Assembly: GCF_001667315.1 (NCBI RefSeq)
Contig: NZ_LZHT01000005.1
Location: 62,001-126,000, forward strand
Reading direction: 5' to 3'
From: Mycobacterium sp. 852002-10029_SCH5224772
Lineage (GTDB): Bacteria; Actinomycetota; Actinomycetes; Mycobacteriales; Mycobacteriaceae
DNA length: 64,000 nt
In this document: positions 52,623 to 61,431 of the stretch, in pieces
Position numbering within the stretch: position 1 is the first letter of the stretch
How the letters are laid out: every line of letters begins with the position of its first letter
Translations under genes and position numbers: made by a program
Notes under the pieces: model-generated
What the model saw: only the letters and a program-made list of their open reading frames with translations
What the model was told of the DNA's origin: nothing
The model's database searches: none

Positions 52623-53419
52623 GAATCAGCCTCGAGCGGTGCCCAATTGGGAGTTCGCTTGTCCGCGAAGGCAAGGGGGCCCTCGTTTTGGTCCGGGTGT
52701 CCCCACATCGACGTCAGCTGCTTCGCACCCTCGCGGCACGCATCGGTAAGGCCGTATTCGAGTGCGCCCCATAGCGCCCGCTTGGTGGCGCGCATCGCCG
52801 CGGGCGAGTTCTTCGCGATCTTCTCGGCGAGCTCCTGGGCGACCTCACGCAGCCTGTCCGGTGGGTCGACGACCTGACTGATCATGCCGAGCTCGTAGGC
52901 ACGCTGGGCGCTGATACGTTCGTGGCTGCCCACCAACGCCATCCGCAGCACAGCCTCGGCGGGCATCTTGCGCATCAGCGCGATGGTCTCCAAAGCACTG
53001 ACCTGGCCGATGGATACGTGGGGATCGACGAAACTTGCATCCGATGACGCGATGACGATATCGGCGTCGGCCACCCAGTGCAATCCGCCGCCGGCACAAA
53101 TACCATTGACGGCAGTGATGACCGGCTTCTCGACGTTGCAGTGCCAGGCGCTCAACTTCAGATCCAATGTGCGCATGGTCTCCTGGAATTGCAGCACCGC
53201 CTCGCCGTCGAGCTCCTCGACATCGGCTCCGACCTGAAACGCCCGACCGTTGCCGGTGTGCACGATGACGCGGACGTCGGGATCGGCGTTCAATTCCGCC
53301 CAGGCCCTGGGGAATTCCCCACGCATCACGACGTCGTAGGCGTTGAGACGGTCCGGCCGGTCGTTGATGATCCAACCGACGGGACCGCGCCGTTCGACGA
53401 TGAGTCTCTGGTATGTCAT
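52619..53419 (-). CDS. Enoyl-CoA hydratase/isomerase family protein
   Basis: 266 residues, crotonase fold: RPDRLNAYD, GRAFQVGADVEEL, AVNGICAGGGLHWVADADIVIASSDASFVDPHVSIG. The second catalytic Glu position is occupied by the FVDPHVSIG loop, so isomerase or hydrolase chemistry is as likely as hydration. Tandem paralogue of 53416-54231 (same loop, 3-bp apart start/stop). ATG 53419 overlaps that gene's stop. Confidence 0.88.
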   Translation of the reverse strand: MTYQRLIVERRGPVGWIINDRPDRLNAYDVVMRGEFPRAWAELNADPDVRVIVHTGNGRAFQVGADVEELDGEAVLQFQETMRTLDLKLSAWHCNVEKPVITAVNGICAGGGLHWVADADIVIASSDASFVDPHVSIGQVSALETIALMRKMPAEAVLRMALVGSHERISAQRAYELGMISQVVDPPDRLREVAQELAEKIAKNSPAAMRATKRALWGALEYGLTDACREGAKQLTSMWGHPDQNEGPLAFADKRTPNWAPLEADS

Positions 53420-54231
53420 GACACCTCCGCTGCGCCCGCCAGCGGTTGCCACCGCGGGACGCGCTTCTCGCGCCACGCTCGGGCCCCTTCTGCGTGGTCG
53501 GGGTGGTTGCGCAGCCGCCAGATCTCGCCGGCGGCGTCATTGCGCGCCTGCGTCATGCCAACCTCTAACGAATGCCACAACGCCTTCTTGGTGGCTCGCA
53601 TCGCGGTTGGCGAATTCGTGGTGATCGCGGTTGCGAGCCGCCCCGCAGCTGCGCGCAGCTGGTCGGCGGGTACCACCTCGGACAGAATCCCCAACTCGTA
53701 GGCACGCTGCGCCGACAGGCGTTCACCCTTGCCGCTCAGCGTCATTCGAAGGACCGCCTCCATCGGCGACTTGCGCAGCAGCGTGATGGCCTCGTAGGCG
53801 ACTGCCTGACCGATCGACACGTGGGGATCAACGAACGACGCGCCGTCGGCCGCGATCACGATGTCGGCGTCGGCCACCAGATGCAGACCGCCACCCGCGC
53901 ACACCCCGTTGACCGCGGCGATCACCGGCTTCCAGACGTCGCAGTGCCAGGACGAGATCTTCAGTTCAGCGTCTCTGGTTCGGCGGGAGTGTCGTCGCAT
54001 GGCCTCCTTGTCCCGCGCGACTTGGACTACATCCATTCCGGTGCAGAATGCCTTGCCGTTGGCGGCGTTGACGATCACCCGGACGTCGGGATCGGCATCG
54101 AGTTCGGCCCATGCGGATTCGAGTTCGTCGAGCATCTTGGCGTCGAAGGCGTTGCCCGCGTCGGGCCTGTTGAGGATCAGCCAGCCGATCCCGCCGGACC
54201 TGGACACGTTCAAGCGCTCGTAGACCCTCAT
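53416..54231 (-). CDS. Enoyl-CoA hydratase/isomerase family protein
   Basis: 271 residues, crotonase fold: RPDAGNAFD, GKAFCTGMDVVQV, AVNGVCAGGGLHLVADADIVIAADGASFVDPHVSIGQ. Close paralogue of the next gene, sharing FVDPHVSIGQ and SAQRAYELG. The pair may have specialised for two intermediates or form a heteromer. ATG overlaps the acyl-CoA dehydrogenase stop by 4 nt. Confidence 0.88.
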   Translation of the reverse strand: MRVYERLNVSRSGGIGWLILNRPDAGNAFDAKMLDELESAWAELDADPDVRVIVNAANGKAFCTGMDVVQVARDKEAMRRHSRRTRDAELKISSWHCDVWKPVIAAVNGVCAGGGLHLVADADIVIAADGASFVDPHVSIGQAVAYEAITLLRKSPMEAVLRMTLSGKGERLSAQRAYELGILSEVVPADQLRAAAGRLATAITTNSPTAMRATKKALWHSLEVGMTQARNDAAGEIWRLRNHPDHAEGARAWREKRVPRWQPLAGAAEVS

Positions 54232-55487
54232 GAGCGGGGAATATCCTTCCAGGGCTTGCCTTTCCAGGGGTCAGGCTCCTTGGGCAGACCGAGGACACGC
54301 TCGCCGAGGATGTTCTTGTTGATGTCGGTGGTGCCACCCTCGGTCCCGTTGGCGAGGCTGCGCATCATCCCCTGGACATCCCGGGGCAGCACGTCCGGAT
54401 CGTCGGTGACGGGCCACGCGATCGCTTCCGTTCCCAGTAGATCGACCATGAGGTCCTGGATCTGCTGGTTTAGCGTGGCCTGGTGCACCTTTCCGATCGA
54501 GGAGGCCGCTCCCGGCGACTGACCGGCGGACAAAGCCGCGCGTACCCGGGCGTTCGTCCATCCCCGGATCTGCTCCTGTGCCCAAAGATGCATAACCTTG
54601 TTCCGGATGACGGGATCGGCCCACCGCCCGGTTTCCTTCGCCAGAGTGATCAGGCGTTCGGAACTGGAGCCTCCCAGGCGACCCATGCCTCCCGAGCCGG
54701 ATCCCGAAACCATCTGCCGCTCACTGGACAACGTCGATGCGCTGACGCGCCACCCGTCATTGACCTCGCCGACGCGATGGGCGTCGGGCACCCGCGCTCC
54801 GTCGAGGAAGACCTCATTGAATTCGGCCTCACCGGTGATCTGGCGCAGCGGGCGCACCTCGACGCCCGGCTGGTGCATGTCAAGGAGGAAGTACGTGATG
54901 CCTTTGTGTTTGGGCTGTTGGGGATCCGTTCGCGCCAGCAGGATCGCGAAATCGGCCTCATCGGCCCACGTGGTCCAGACTTTCTGGCCGGAGATCACCC
55001 AGTCTGCGTCTTCTCCTGAGCCTTCTCGTACGGCCCTGGTGGCGAGTGATGCGAGATCCGAGCCCGCGCCCGGCTCGCTGAACAACTGGCACCACTTCTC
55101 CTCGTTTCGCACGATCGGCGGGAGAAAACGTCGACGTTGCTCCTCTGTCCCGTGACTGAACAGCGCGGCGGCGGCGTTGTTGAGCCCCAATGGGTTGAGC
55201 CGCGAAAGGCGCAGCGGCGACAGTACGCCCTCGATGGCGCGCGCAACGTCGTTGCGGACGCCGAGGCCACCGTGGTCGGGGAGCCAGGTAGGCGCCACCA
55301 GACCCGTCCGAGCGAACTTCGGGTACCACCGTCGGTAGTCGGCCGGGGTGCGCACCGCCCGTAGCGCCGCGGGCCCCTCGGCCGCGGCGGAGCGCCATGC
55401 GGCAGGAACCTCGGCGTCAATCCATTGCCGCACTATCGCGATTGCATCGTCGACCGGCGTGTCCTGGGTGATCGGTAGTTGTGTCAT
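54228..55487 (-). CDS. Acyl-CoA dehydrogenase
   Basis: 419 residues, complete FadE with an extra N-terminal helix region: WYPKFARTGLVAPTWLPDHGGLGV, WCQLFSEPGAGSDLASLATRAV, VISGQKVWTTWADEADFAILLARTD, C-terminal GGTTDINKNILGERVLGLPKEP. ATG 55487 is chosen for length; ribosome site is weak. 28 nt after the enoyl-CoA hydratase stop. Desaturates the acyl-CoA made by the operon's ligase. Confidence 0.88.
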   Translation of the reverse strand: MTQLPITQDTPVDDAIAIVRQWIDAEVPAAWRSAAAEGPAALRAVRTPADYRRWYPKFARTGLVAPTWLPDHGGLGVRNDVARAIEGVLSPLRLSRLNPLGLNNAAAALFSHGTEEQRRRFLPPIVRNEEKWCQLFSEPGAGSDLASLATRAVREGSGEDADWVISGQKVWTTWADEADFAILLARTDPQQPKHKGITYFLLDMHQPGVEVRPLRQITGEAEFNEVFLDGARVPDAHRVGEVNDGWRVSASTLSSERQMVSGSGSGGMGRLGGSSSERLITLAKETGRWADPVIRNKVMHLWAQEQIRGWTNARVRAALSAGQSPGAASSIGKVHQATLNQQIQDLMVDLLGTEAIAWPVTDDPDVLPRDVQGMMRSLANGTEGGTTDINKNILGERVLGLPKEPDPWKGKPWKDIPRS

Positions 55488-55515
55488 GATCTTGTTCAAC
55501 GTCTTCAGAAATTTC

Positions 55516-56322
55516 TCAACGGCCCGTGAATTCTGCGTGGCGTTTGTCGCGGAAGGCCGCCAGGCCCTCCTTGAAATCCTCACTCCGGCTGGATAGTTCG
55601 AGCGCCAGCGCCTCGTTCTGAAGATGGCGGTCAAGGTCGAGTCCGTTGCCGCTGTGCAACAGCCACTTGGCGAGACCGAGTGAAACCGTGGGCGCTTCGC
55701 CGAGCTGTATGACGAGTTGCTCTGCGACCGAGGTCAATTCATCGGTAACGCAGGCGCCATGGATGATGCCCCAGTCAGCCGCGGTGGCTCCGGTGATCTC
55801 GTGACCCAGCATCAGCAGCTGTCTGGTGCGTACCAATCCGATGAGCCTTGGCAGTAACCAGGCCGCGCCGCTGTCGGGGGTGAAGCCGCGCGCCATGAAG
55901 GGTTCCCAGAACCGGGCGTCGTCGGCGGCGACGCAGAAGTCTGATGCCAGCGCAATGTGGAAGCCCAGTCCGATCGCCCAACCACGGACCACGGCGACGA
56001 TGGGCACCTGCGTCTCCAACATCAACGGGATCAGCCGATTGGCCTTGTTCGGCAGGCGTCGCTGTGTGCTGCCCACGCGCGGTTTTCGTTCGGATTTTGC
56101 GTTATTAGCGATCAGGTCCGCGCCCGCGCAGAAGTTCGGACCGTTGGCGTCGATCCGGATGACCCGTACCGATTCGTCGATACCGGCGTCGGCCAGATGG
56201 CCGATCATCGCGTCGAGCATGACGTCATTGACGGCATTACGGTGGTCGGCGCGGTCGAGAGTCAGCCGCAGGATCGGGCCCTGCTGTTCGGCCAGAAGGC
56301 CAGGAACGCTGCGGTAACTCAT
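55516..56322 (-). CDS. Enoyl-CoA hydratase/isomerase family protein
   Basis: 268 residues, crotonase fold: RADHRNAVND, GPNFCAGADLIANN, VVRGWAIGLGFHIALASDFCVAADDARFWEPFMARGFTPDSGAAWLLPRLIG. E and D residues around FWEPF and TPDSG give an active-site pattern closer to true hydratases than in the tandem pair. Fourth-type crotonase of the window; 4 nt after the MaoC stop. Confidence 0.88.
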   Translation of the reverse strand: MSYRSVPGLLAEQQGPILRLTLDRADHRNAVNDVMLDAMIGHLADAGIDESVRVIRIDANGPNFCAGADLIANNAKSERKPRVGSTQRRLPNKANRLIPLMLETQVPIVAVVRGWAIGLGFHIALASDFCVAADDARFWEPFMARGFTPDSGAAWLLPRLIGLVRTRQLLMLGHEITGATAADWGIIHGACVTDELTSVAEQLVIQLGEAPTVSLGLAKWLLHSGNGLDLDRHLQNEALALELSSRSEDFKEGLAAFRDKRHAEFTGR

Positions 56323-56326
56323 GTGC

Positions 56327-57577
56327 TCAGCGCTCGGCGAACTGTTCCGTGACGGCGGTCAGCAGATCGCTCAGGTTGGCCGCACCGCCCGGCGGATCGG
56401 GCAGGCGCACGGGTCCTCGGTCGCGGCTGGGCAACAAGATGGTGGCGTGTCCCGGCGCGGTGACCTGGCCGCGGTGGTTGGTCGCCGCGAGCTCGAGATC
56501 GACAGCGGGCCGTGCGCCGTCAGCGAGGTACTTGCGGACCACGGTGCCGGTGACGGTATGGACGTCGCCGACGTAGTTGAACAGACGAAACTCGCAATCG
56601 AGCTTCCACAGCCAGGCGTCGTCACCCATCCAGTCCGTGCACAAGTGGATCAGCCACGTCTCGCGCATGCGGCCATAGTCGAACGTCGTGGGATTTCCCG
56701 CGTTGCGCGCGGCGTCGGGCTCCCAGTGCACCCGCTGCTGGGCATCGGGGACTCCGTATTCGTTTGGTGTATAGAAACGGGGAATGCGCTGCCGGTTGCG
56801 CCACGCCAATCTCAGCGGCCGCACGCCGTACATGCCGGTGCCCATGCCGACGTGCCAGCACACCATGTCGGTAACCGTCAGCGGACCCTTCGTCAGCGAC
56901 CCGATCTGGTCGCCCTCGCTGACGTCCTCCCACCACCGCGGGTCGGCGCCGCGCGGACTTTCGCGCGCATAGCGTTCGTCGAGCGCGGCGATCTCGTCGG
57001 CGGTCCAGGTCTTGAGCTCAACTGTGTCGTATTTCTTTCGCCCGCGCGCCTTGCTGCGCTCGGTGCGAATCATGTTGCGGTACTGGCCGCCCAGCATCGT
57101 GCCCTCGTCGTCGCGAAATACTTGGGCGGACCACTCGTGGATGGCGCGGTCGGCAAACTCGCTGCTCTTGTCGAGCGCGGCCACCAGGGCGTTGCGTCTG
57201 AACACGCGGTGGTTTGCGCGCAGCGGAGCCCACCATTCCCGAGCCGATGAGGCGTAGAAGGCGTGTACCCCGCGCAGGGGGTCGCCCTTGGTCAGCGCGC
57301 GGTCCTCGTCCGAGAGGGTTGTGACCTCGTCCTCTCCGATCAGCGTGTCGCCGCCGACGAGGGCGGGTGGGGCTACAGACTCTCCCCATACAGACTTCGC
57401 GGCGTATTCCGGGTCCACCCATAACGGGTTGGCGTCACCGTAGCTTTCGGCGACGTGACGAAACGTGTCTTCGTTGGGACGGTAGTAGTGCGGCGGTTGG
57501 GCGTGCGGGACGGCGATGCCGATGGTAGCCCGCAACCTGGCCAATCCCTCATCGGTGATCAGGCCGGTCTGCCCCAT
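56327..57577 (-). CDS. Double-hotdog MaoC-like hydratase
   Basis: 416 residues with an N-terminal FAS1-type dehydratase half (FRHVAESYGDANPLWVDPEYA) and a C-terminal MaoC half (WEDVSEGDQIGSLTKGPLTVTDMVCWHVGMGTGMYGVRPL, TNHRGQVTAPGHATILLP). Such double hotdogs hydrate bulky enoyl-CoAs, including steroid ones. ATG 57577 has GAGGAGG upstream; it is the first gene of the eight-gene operon down to 49928. Confidence 0.85.
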   Translation of the reverse strand: MGQTGLITDEGLARLRATIGIAVPHAQPPHYYRPNEDTFRHVAESYGDANPLWVDPEYAAKSVWGESVAPPALVGGDTLIGEDEVTTLSDEDRALTKGDPLRGVHAFYASSAREWWAPLRANHRVFRRNALVAALDKSSEFADRAIHEWSAQVFRDDEGTMLGGQYRNMIRTERSKARGRKKYDTVELKTWTADEIAALDERYARESPRGADPRWWEDVSEGDQIGSLTKGPLTVTDMVCWHVGMGTGMYGVRPLRLAWRNRQRIPRFYTPNEYGVPDAQQRVHWEPDAARNAGNPTTFDYGRMRETWLIHLCTDWMGDDAWLWKLDCEFRLFNYVGDVHTVTGTVVRKYLADGARPAVDLELAATNHRGQVTAPGHATILLPSRDRGPVRLPDPPGGAANLSDLLTAVTEQFAER

Positions 57578-57675
57578 CGGATTGCCTCCTCGTTGTGGCC
57601 CGCGTCGTAGCCCGGACAAGGTGGAAATTAAGATACCCGAAAAACGGAAACGCCGTTAACGCAGGGGTGAACGAG

Positions 57676-58500
57676 ATGTCAGACGAAGCATCCGGAATCG
57701 TGTATGCGATCGGCGCTGACGGCGTCGCGCGGGTGACAATAGATCGCCAGGAAGCGGGAAACTCGTTGTCGCCGTTAGCGCGTGACGCGCTCACCGAGGC
57801 CTTCGCGCAAGCCAATGACGACGCCGCCGTCCGCTCGGTGCTCTTGAGCGCCAGCGGAAATCGGCACTTCTGCGCCGGGGCCGGACTGGCACCGCAGCCG
57901 GCGGACACGAGGGGCGTGGTCGGGCCCGTGCAGAAGCGCCCAGGCGACATCGCGCGGATGCTTCAGCAGGGCTGGCAGCGGCTGGTCGCATCCATTCTCG
58001 ACTGTGACAAGCCGGTGGTCGCGGCGGTCAAGGGCACCGCCGCCGGGGCCGGCGCGAGTCTGGTTCTGGCGTGCGATCTGGTCGTCATGTCAACGGAGGC
58101 AAGGCTTATCGAGGCGTTTGTGCAACGCGGGATCCTGCCGGATTCCGGTGCGATCCACCTTTTGACGAGGATCGTGGGCCTGCGCAAGGCGACCGAACTG
58201 TTGATGCTCGGTGAGCCGGTCGATGCGGCCGCGTGTGAAAGGCTCGGCCTGGTCAACCGCGTGACCGCTCCGGACGACACCGACGCGGTCGCCGAGGAAC
58301 TCGCGGGACGCTTGGCGGCGGGGCCGACGGTGATGCTGACGCTGACCAAGCGGCTGCTCTCGGTGTCGTCGGAATCGGATCGGCACCGCGCGTTCGAGCA
58401 GGAGGCCTGGGCGCAGGAGGTGGTGTCGCGCACGGCGGACCTGCAAGAAGGCCTTGCGTCCTTCGCGGAACGGCGAAAGCCCAAGTTTCTTGGTCGTTGA
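57676..58500 (+). CDS. Enoyl-CoA hydratase/isomerase family protein
   Basis: 274 residues, crotonase fold: RQEAGNSLS, NRHFCAGAGL (usual D of CAGADL is Gly), VAAVKGTAAGAGASLVLACDLVVMSTEARLIEAFVQRGILPDSGAIHLLTRIVG. The E and D residues of IEAFVQRGILPDSG are in place. Divergent from the MaoC operon by 98 bp, which hold AACGG-N5-CCGTT (57643-57657). ATG 57676 is where homology begins. Convergent with the MFE-type SDR. Confidence 0.87.
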   Translation: MSDEASGIVYAIGADGVARVTIDRQEAGNSLSPLARDALTEAFAQANDDAAVRSVLLSASGNRHFCAGAGLAPQPADTRGVVGPVQKRPGDIARMLQQGWQRLVASILDCDKPVVAAVKGTAAGAGASLVLACDLVVMSTEARLIEAFVQRGILPDSGAIHLLTRIVGLRKATELLMLGEPVDAAACERLGLVNRVTAPDDTDAVAEELAGRLAAGPTVMLTLTKRLLSVSSESDRHRAFEQEAWAQEVVSRTADLQEGLASFAERRKPKFLGR

Positions 58501-58509
58501 CCTCGCGCG

Positions 58510-59376
58510 TCAGCCTGCGGTCGGTCCGCCGCGAATGGTGAACGTGGCGCTGTCATCGATCTCGTCGATCGACGATGCCACCGACTCCGCGGTCAGCGCC
58601 GTGTCCTCGACTCCCTTGGTGACACCGATGAACACCCGTGACACTTTCCCCGCGCCGACAGAGTAGATGTGTGCGGTGCGGTCGCAGGACCGATGAGACA
58701 AATAGATCACCACGGGGGTGACGAGTTCGGGATGCATGGCCTTACCGGCATCGCCCATGATGTTCTCAGTCATTCGGGTCCGCGCGATGGGGGCGATGGC
58801 ATTGACGGCGATGCCGTTGCGGGCGCCTTCGATAGCGAGAACATGCATCATGCCGACCAGGCCCATCTTCGCGGCGCCGTAGTTGGCCTGACCAAAATTT
58901 CCGAAAAGTCCCGTGCCCGACGTTGTTTGAACGATTCTGCCGTAATTTCGTTCCCGCATGATCGGCCACACCGCCCGAGTGACGTTGAACGCGCCGGACA
59001 GGTGCACGGCAATGACGGCGTCGACCTGCTCGGCGGTCATGTTCTTGAACGCGGCGTCGCGCAGAATCCCCGCGTTGTTCACCAGCACATCGACCTGGCC
59101 GAAGGCGTCCATCGCGGCCGCCACGATCGCCGCGCCGCCCTCCTCGGTGGCCACCGAGTCGCCGTTGGCGATCGCGGTGCCTCCGGCCGCGGTGATCTCG
59201 TCGACCACGGCTTGGGCCGCCGACGTCGACGCACCGCTGCCGTCCACCGAACTGCCCAGGTCGTTGACCACGACCCGGGCGCCGCGCCGGGCGAGCTCGA
59301 GCGCATGGCAGCGACCGAGTCCGCCGCCGGCCCCCGTGACGATGGCTACCTGGTTGTCGAAAGTCATTGCATGCAT
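58510..59376 (-). CDS. SDR, peroxisomal MFE-2 / HSD17B4-like 3-hydroxyacyl-CoA dehydrogenase
   Basis: 288 residues: TGAGGGLGRCHALELARRGARVVVNDLG is typical of the dehydrogenase half of multifunctional enzyme 2. S153, Y166 and K170 complete the site. It should oxidise (3R)-hydroxyacyl-CoA, matching the R-specific MaoC hydratases. Start 59376 or ATG 59367; neither has a clear ribosome site. Divergent from the acyl-CoA ligase by 55 bp. Confidence 0.87.
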   Translation of the reverse strand: MHAMTFDNQVAIVTGAGGGLGRCHALELARRGARVVVNDLGSSVDGSGASTSAAQAVVDEITAAGGTAIANGDSVATEEGGAAIVAAAMDAFGQVDVLVNNAGILRDAAFKNMTAEQVDAVIAVHLSGAFNVTRAVWPIMRERNYGRIVQTTSGTGLFGNFGQANYGAAKMGLVGMMHVLAIEGARNGIAVNAIAPIARTRMTENIMGDAGKAMHPELVTPVVIYLSHRSCDRTAHIYSVGAGKVSRVFIGVTKGVEDTALTAESVASSIDEIDDSATFTIRGGPTAG

Positions 59377-59431
59377 GGGGAGAGGTTACATTTACCTAAT
59401 CGAGAACAGTCATTTGCATCGAAGGAGACCC

Positions 59432-61006
59432 ATGACTGGCCCGACCGAGTTGTTACGGCGTGCGCGCCGGCGAGCCGAAAAAATGCGGCCCCGCTACCGC
59501 GCGGCCGGTTTCTGGACGGCGGAGCCGATCGACGTCGTGCGATCCACCGCGGAGCGGCATGCGACTCGGCTCGCCGTAGCGGATCGAGGCACCAAACTGA
59601 CCTACGGAGAACTGGACCGGCGCATCGATTCGGCCGCTCAGGCGATGGTCGACGCCGGTGTTGCTCCGGGCGCGGCGGTCGTCCTGGTAGTCGGTAACGA
59701 CGCGGACTCGGTGGTGGCGGTCCACGCGGCGCTACGAGTCGATGCGGTGGTGCTGCTCGTGCCCCGCAGTGCCGGGGTCACGCAGCTCGCCGACATCCTC
59801 ACCCGCACGGGTGCACGATTCGGTGCAGCGCCGAAGTGGGCGAAGGTCACCGAGCCGGAACTGTCCGGGCGTTGCCGTTGGATCGAACTCGGTGAGGACG
59901 ACCGAGGGGGCGCCGCCATGCCCGCGCGGTCGGTGCGGTCAGCCGATGAGCCGTGCTTTGTGCTCTACACCTCGGGGACGACCTCTCGGCCCAAGGGCGT
60001 GATCCACTCGCTGAGCACGTTGACGAAGGCGTCGGCGAATTACATCGCGGCCGCGGGCCTCGATTCGGGCGACCGGATCTTGTTGATCAGTCCGCTCGCG
60101 TCGGTCACCGGGGTCCTGCAAGCCCTGTTCATAGGCCCGATGCTGGCAATACCGGTGATTCTCGAAGATCGCTGGGACCCTGGGGCAACGTGCGACCTCC
60201 TGGTCACGTCGGGCGCAACCTGGTACGGCGGCCCGGACCGGCTGTTGGACCGGATGCTCGACGAGGCCGTGGCGCGCGACGCCGTGGTCCCGCTACGCGC
60301 GGTGTATCTGGGCGGCACGATGCTGGATCGGCGGATCGTCGAACGCATCGAAGACGATTTCGGCATCGTCGTCATGCGCGCCTACGGGTCCTCCGAGATC
60401 CCGGTCAGCACGTCCGGGTTGCGGACCGAATCCCGAGACATACGCCATGCCGACGACGGGGTGGCGCTCGGCGAGGTGGACGTGCGGGTCGGGTCCGCGA
60501 CCGAACCCACCGAATGCTGCATCAAGGGCCCACACGCTTTTCTCGGTTACACCGATGCCGAGGATGACGACCTCGCGTTCGAGGGCGAGTGGTTCCGCAC
60601 CGGCGATGTGGCAGACGTCGTCGACGGCCGGGTACGGATCATCGGGCGGATCAAGGACATCGTGATTCGCAACGGGCTGAAGATCCCGGCCGCCGAAGTG
60701 GAGGACGCCGTCGCGAGGATGGGTGGGATCCGCGAGTGTGCCGCCTACTCCGTCCCCGACGCCACCACCGGTGAGCGACTGGCCATGGCAGTCGTGCTCG
60801 AACCCGGCATCCAGATCTCGCTCGCGGACGTCGCCCGGGCTCTGGTCTCGGAAGGACTGCCGAAATACAAGCTGCCCGAAGAGCTTGTGTTCTGGGACGA
60901 GCCGCTTCCCGTCAACGCCAACGGCAAGGTCGACCGCACCAAACTCGATGCGCGCTCGGTTGGGCGCCAGCGGATGCTCGCCGACCGTCTCGCCACTACC
61001 GGCTAA
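59432..61006 (+). CDS. AMP-dependent acyl-CoA ligase
   Basis: 524 residues: CFVLYTSGTTSRPKGVIHS, MRAYGSSEIPVST, WFRTGDVADVVDGRVRIIGRIKDIVIRNGLKIPAAEVE, terminal LPVNANGKVDRTKL. GAAGGAG lies 4-5 nt before ATG 59432. Of the cyclohexanecarboxylate-CoA ligase type. Convergent with the DUF35 gene 20 bp away. A weak dyad-like element (59402-59417) lies upstream. Confidence 0.9.
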   Translation: MTGPTELLRRARRRAEKMRPRYRAAGFWTAEPIDVVRSTAERHATRLAVADRGTKLTYGELDRRIDSAAQAMVDAGVAPGAAVVLVVGNDADSVVAVHAALRVDAVVLLVPRSAGVTQLADILTRTGARFGAAPKWAKVTEPELSGRCRWIELGEDDRGGAAMPARSVRSADEPCFVLYTSGTTSRPKGVIHSLSTLTKASANYIAAAGLDSGDRILLISPLASVTGVLQALFIGPMLAIPVILEDRWDPGATCDLLVTSGATWYGGPDRLLDRMLDEAVARDAVVPLRAVYLGGTMLDRRIVERIEDDFGIVVMRAYGSSEIPVSTSGLRTESRDIRHADDGVALGEVDVRVGSATEPTECCIKGPHAFLGYTDAEDDDLAFEGEWFRTGDVADVVDGRVRIIGRIKDIVIRNGLKIPAAEVEDAVARMGGIRECAAYSVPDATTGERLAMAVVLEPGIQISLADVARALVSEGLPKYKLPEELVFWDEPLPVNANGKVDRTKLDARSVGRQRMLADRLATTG

Positions 61007-61026
61007 GAGGTTCTTCCGCCCGGAGC

Positions 61027-61431
61027 CTAGCCGCTAGCAGGCTGGGAAACCGGCACGACGAATCCGTCCTCGTCGTCGCGAAAGGCGATCACCAACTCCA
61101 TGTCGGCGCACAAATCTTCGACGCGGCAATTCTCCACGACCGTCATCAGCCGCGGTCCCTCCTCGAGGTCCACCATCGCCAGCACGTACGGCGTGCGCGC
61201 GTCAAAAGGGGCGGTATTCTGGTGGACGACGCTCCACGTGTAGAGCCGCGCGCGACCCGCGGCCTGTGTCAGAACGACGTCCTCACCCCAACAATGCGGA
61301 CAGAACGGCCGGGGGTACAACGACATCTGTCCGCAGGATCGGCAGGCGTTCACCATCAGCCGGCGGTCCTGCGTGGCCGACCACCACGCTTGGCCGTCGG
61401 CGTCGATCGTGGGCCGATCAGGAGCCGTCAT
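61027..61431 (-). CDS. DUF35 OB-fold / zinc-ribbon protein
   Basis: 134 residues: zinc ribbon C30, C33, C44, C47 and OB fold (TPYVLAMVDLEEGPRLMTVVENC). Partner of the thiolase-fold protein whose stop shares one base with its ATG (TAATG). Second Ltp/DUF35 pair of the window. Expected to supply the acyl-CoA channel of a retro-aldolase or thiolase complex. Confidence 0.88.
   Translation of the reverse strand: MTAPDRPTIDADGQAWWSATQDRRLMVNACRSCGQMSLYPRPFCPHCWGEDVVLTQAAGRARLYTWSVVHQNTAPFDARTPYVLAMVDLEEGPRLMTVVENCRVEDLCADMELVIAFRDDEDGFVVPVSQPASG

Noticed and set aside
57643-57657. AACGG-N5-CCGTT as a member of the dyad family
   Set aside because: Only a partial match to GGAAAC arms and different spacing; kept as a note in the neighbouring gene.
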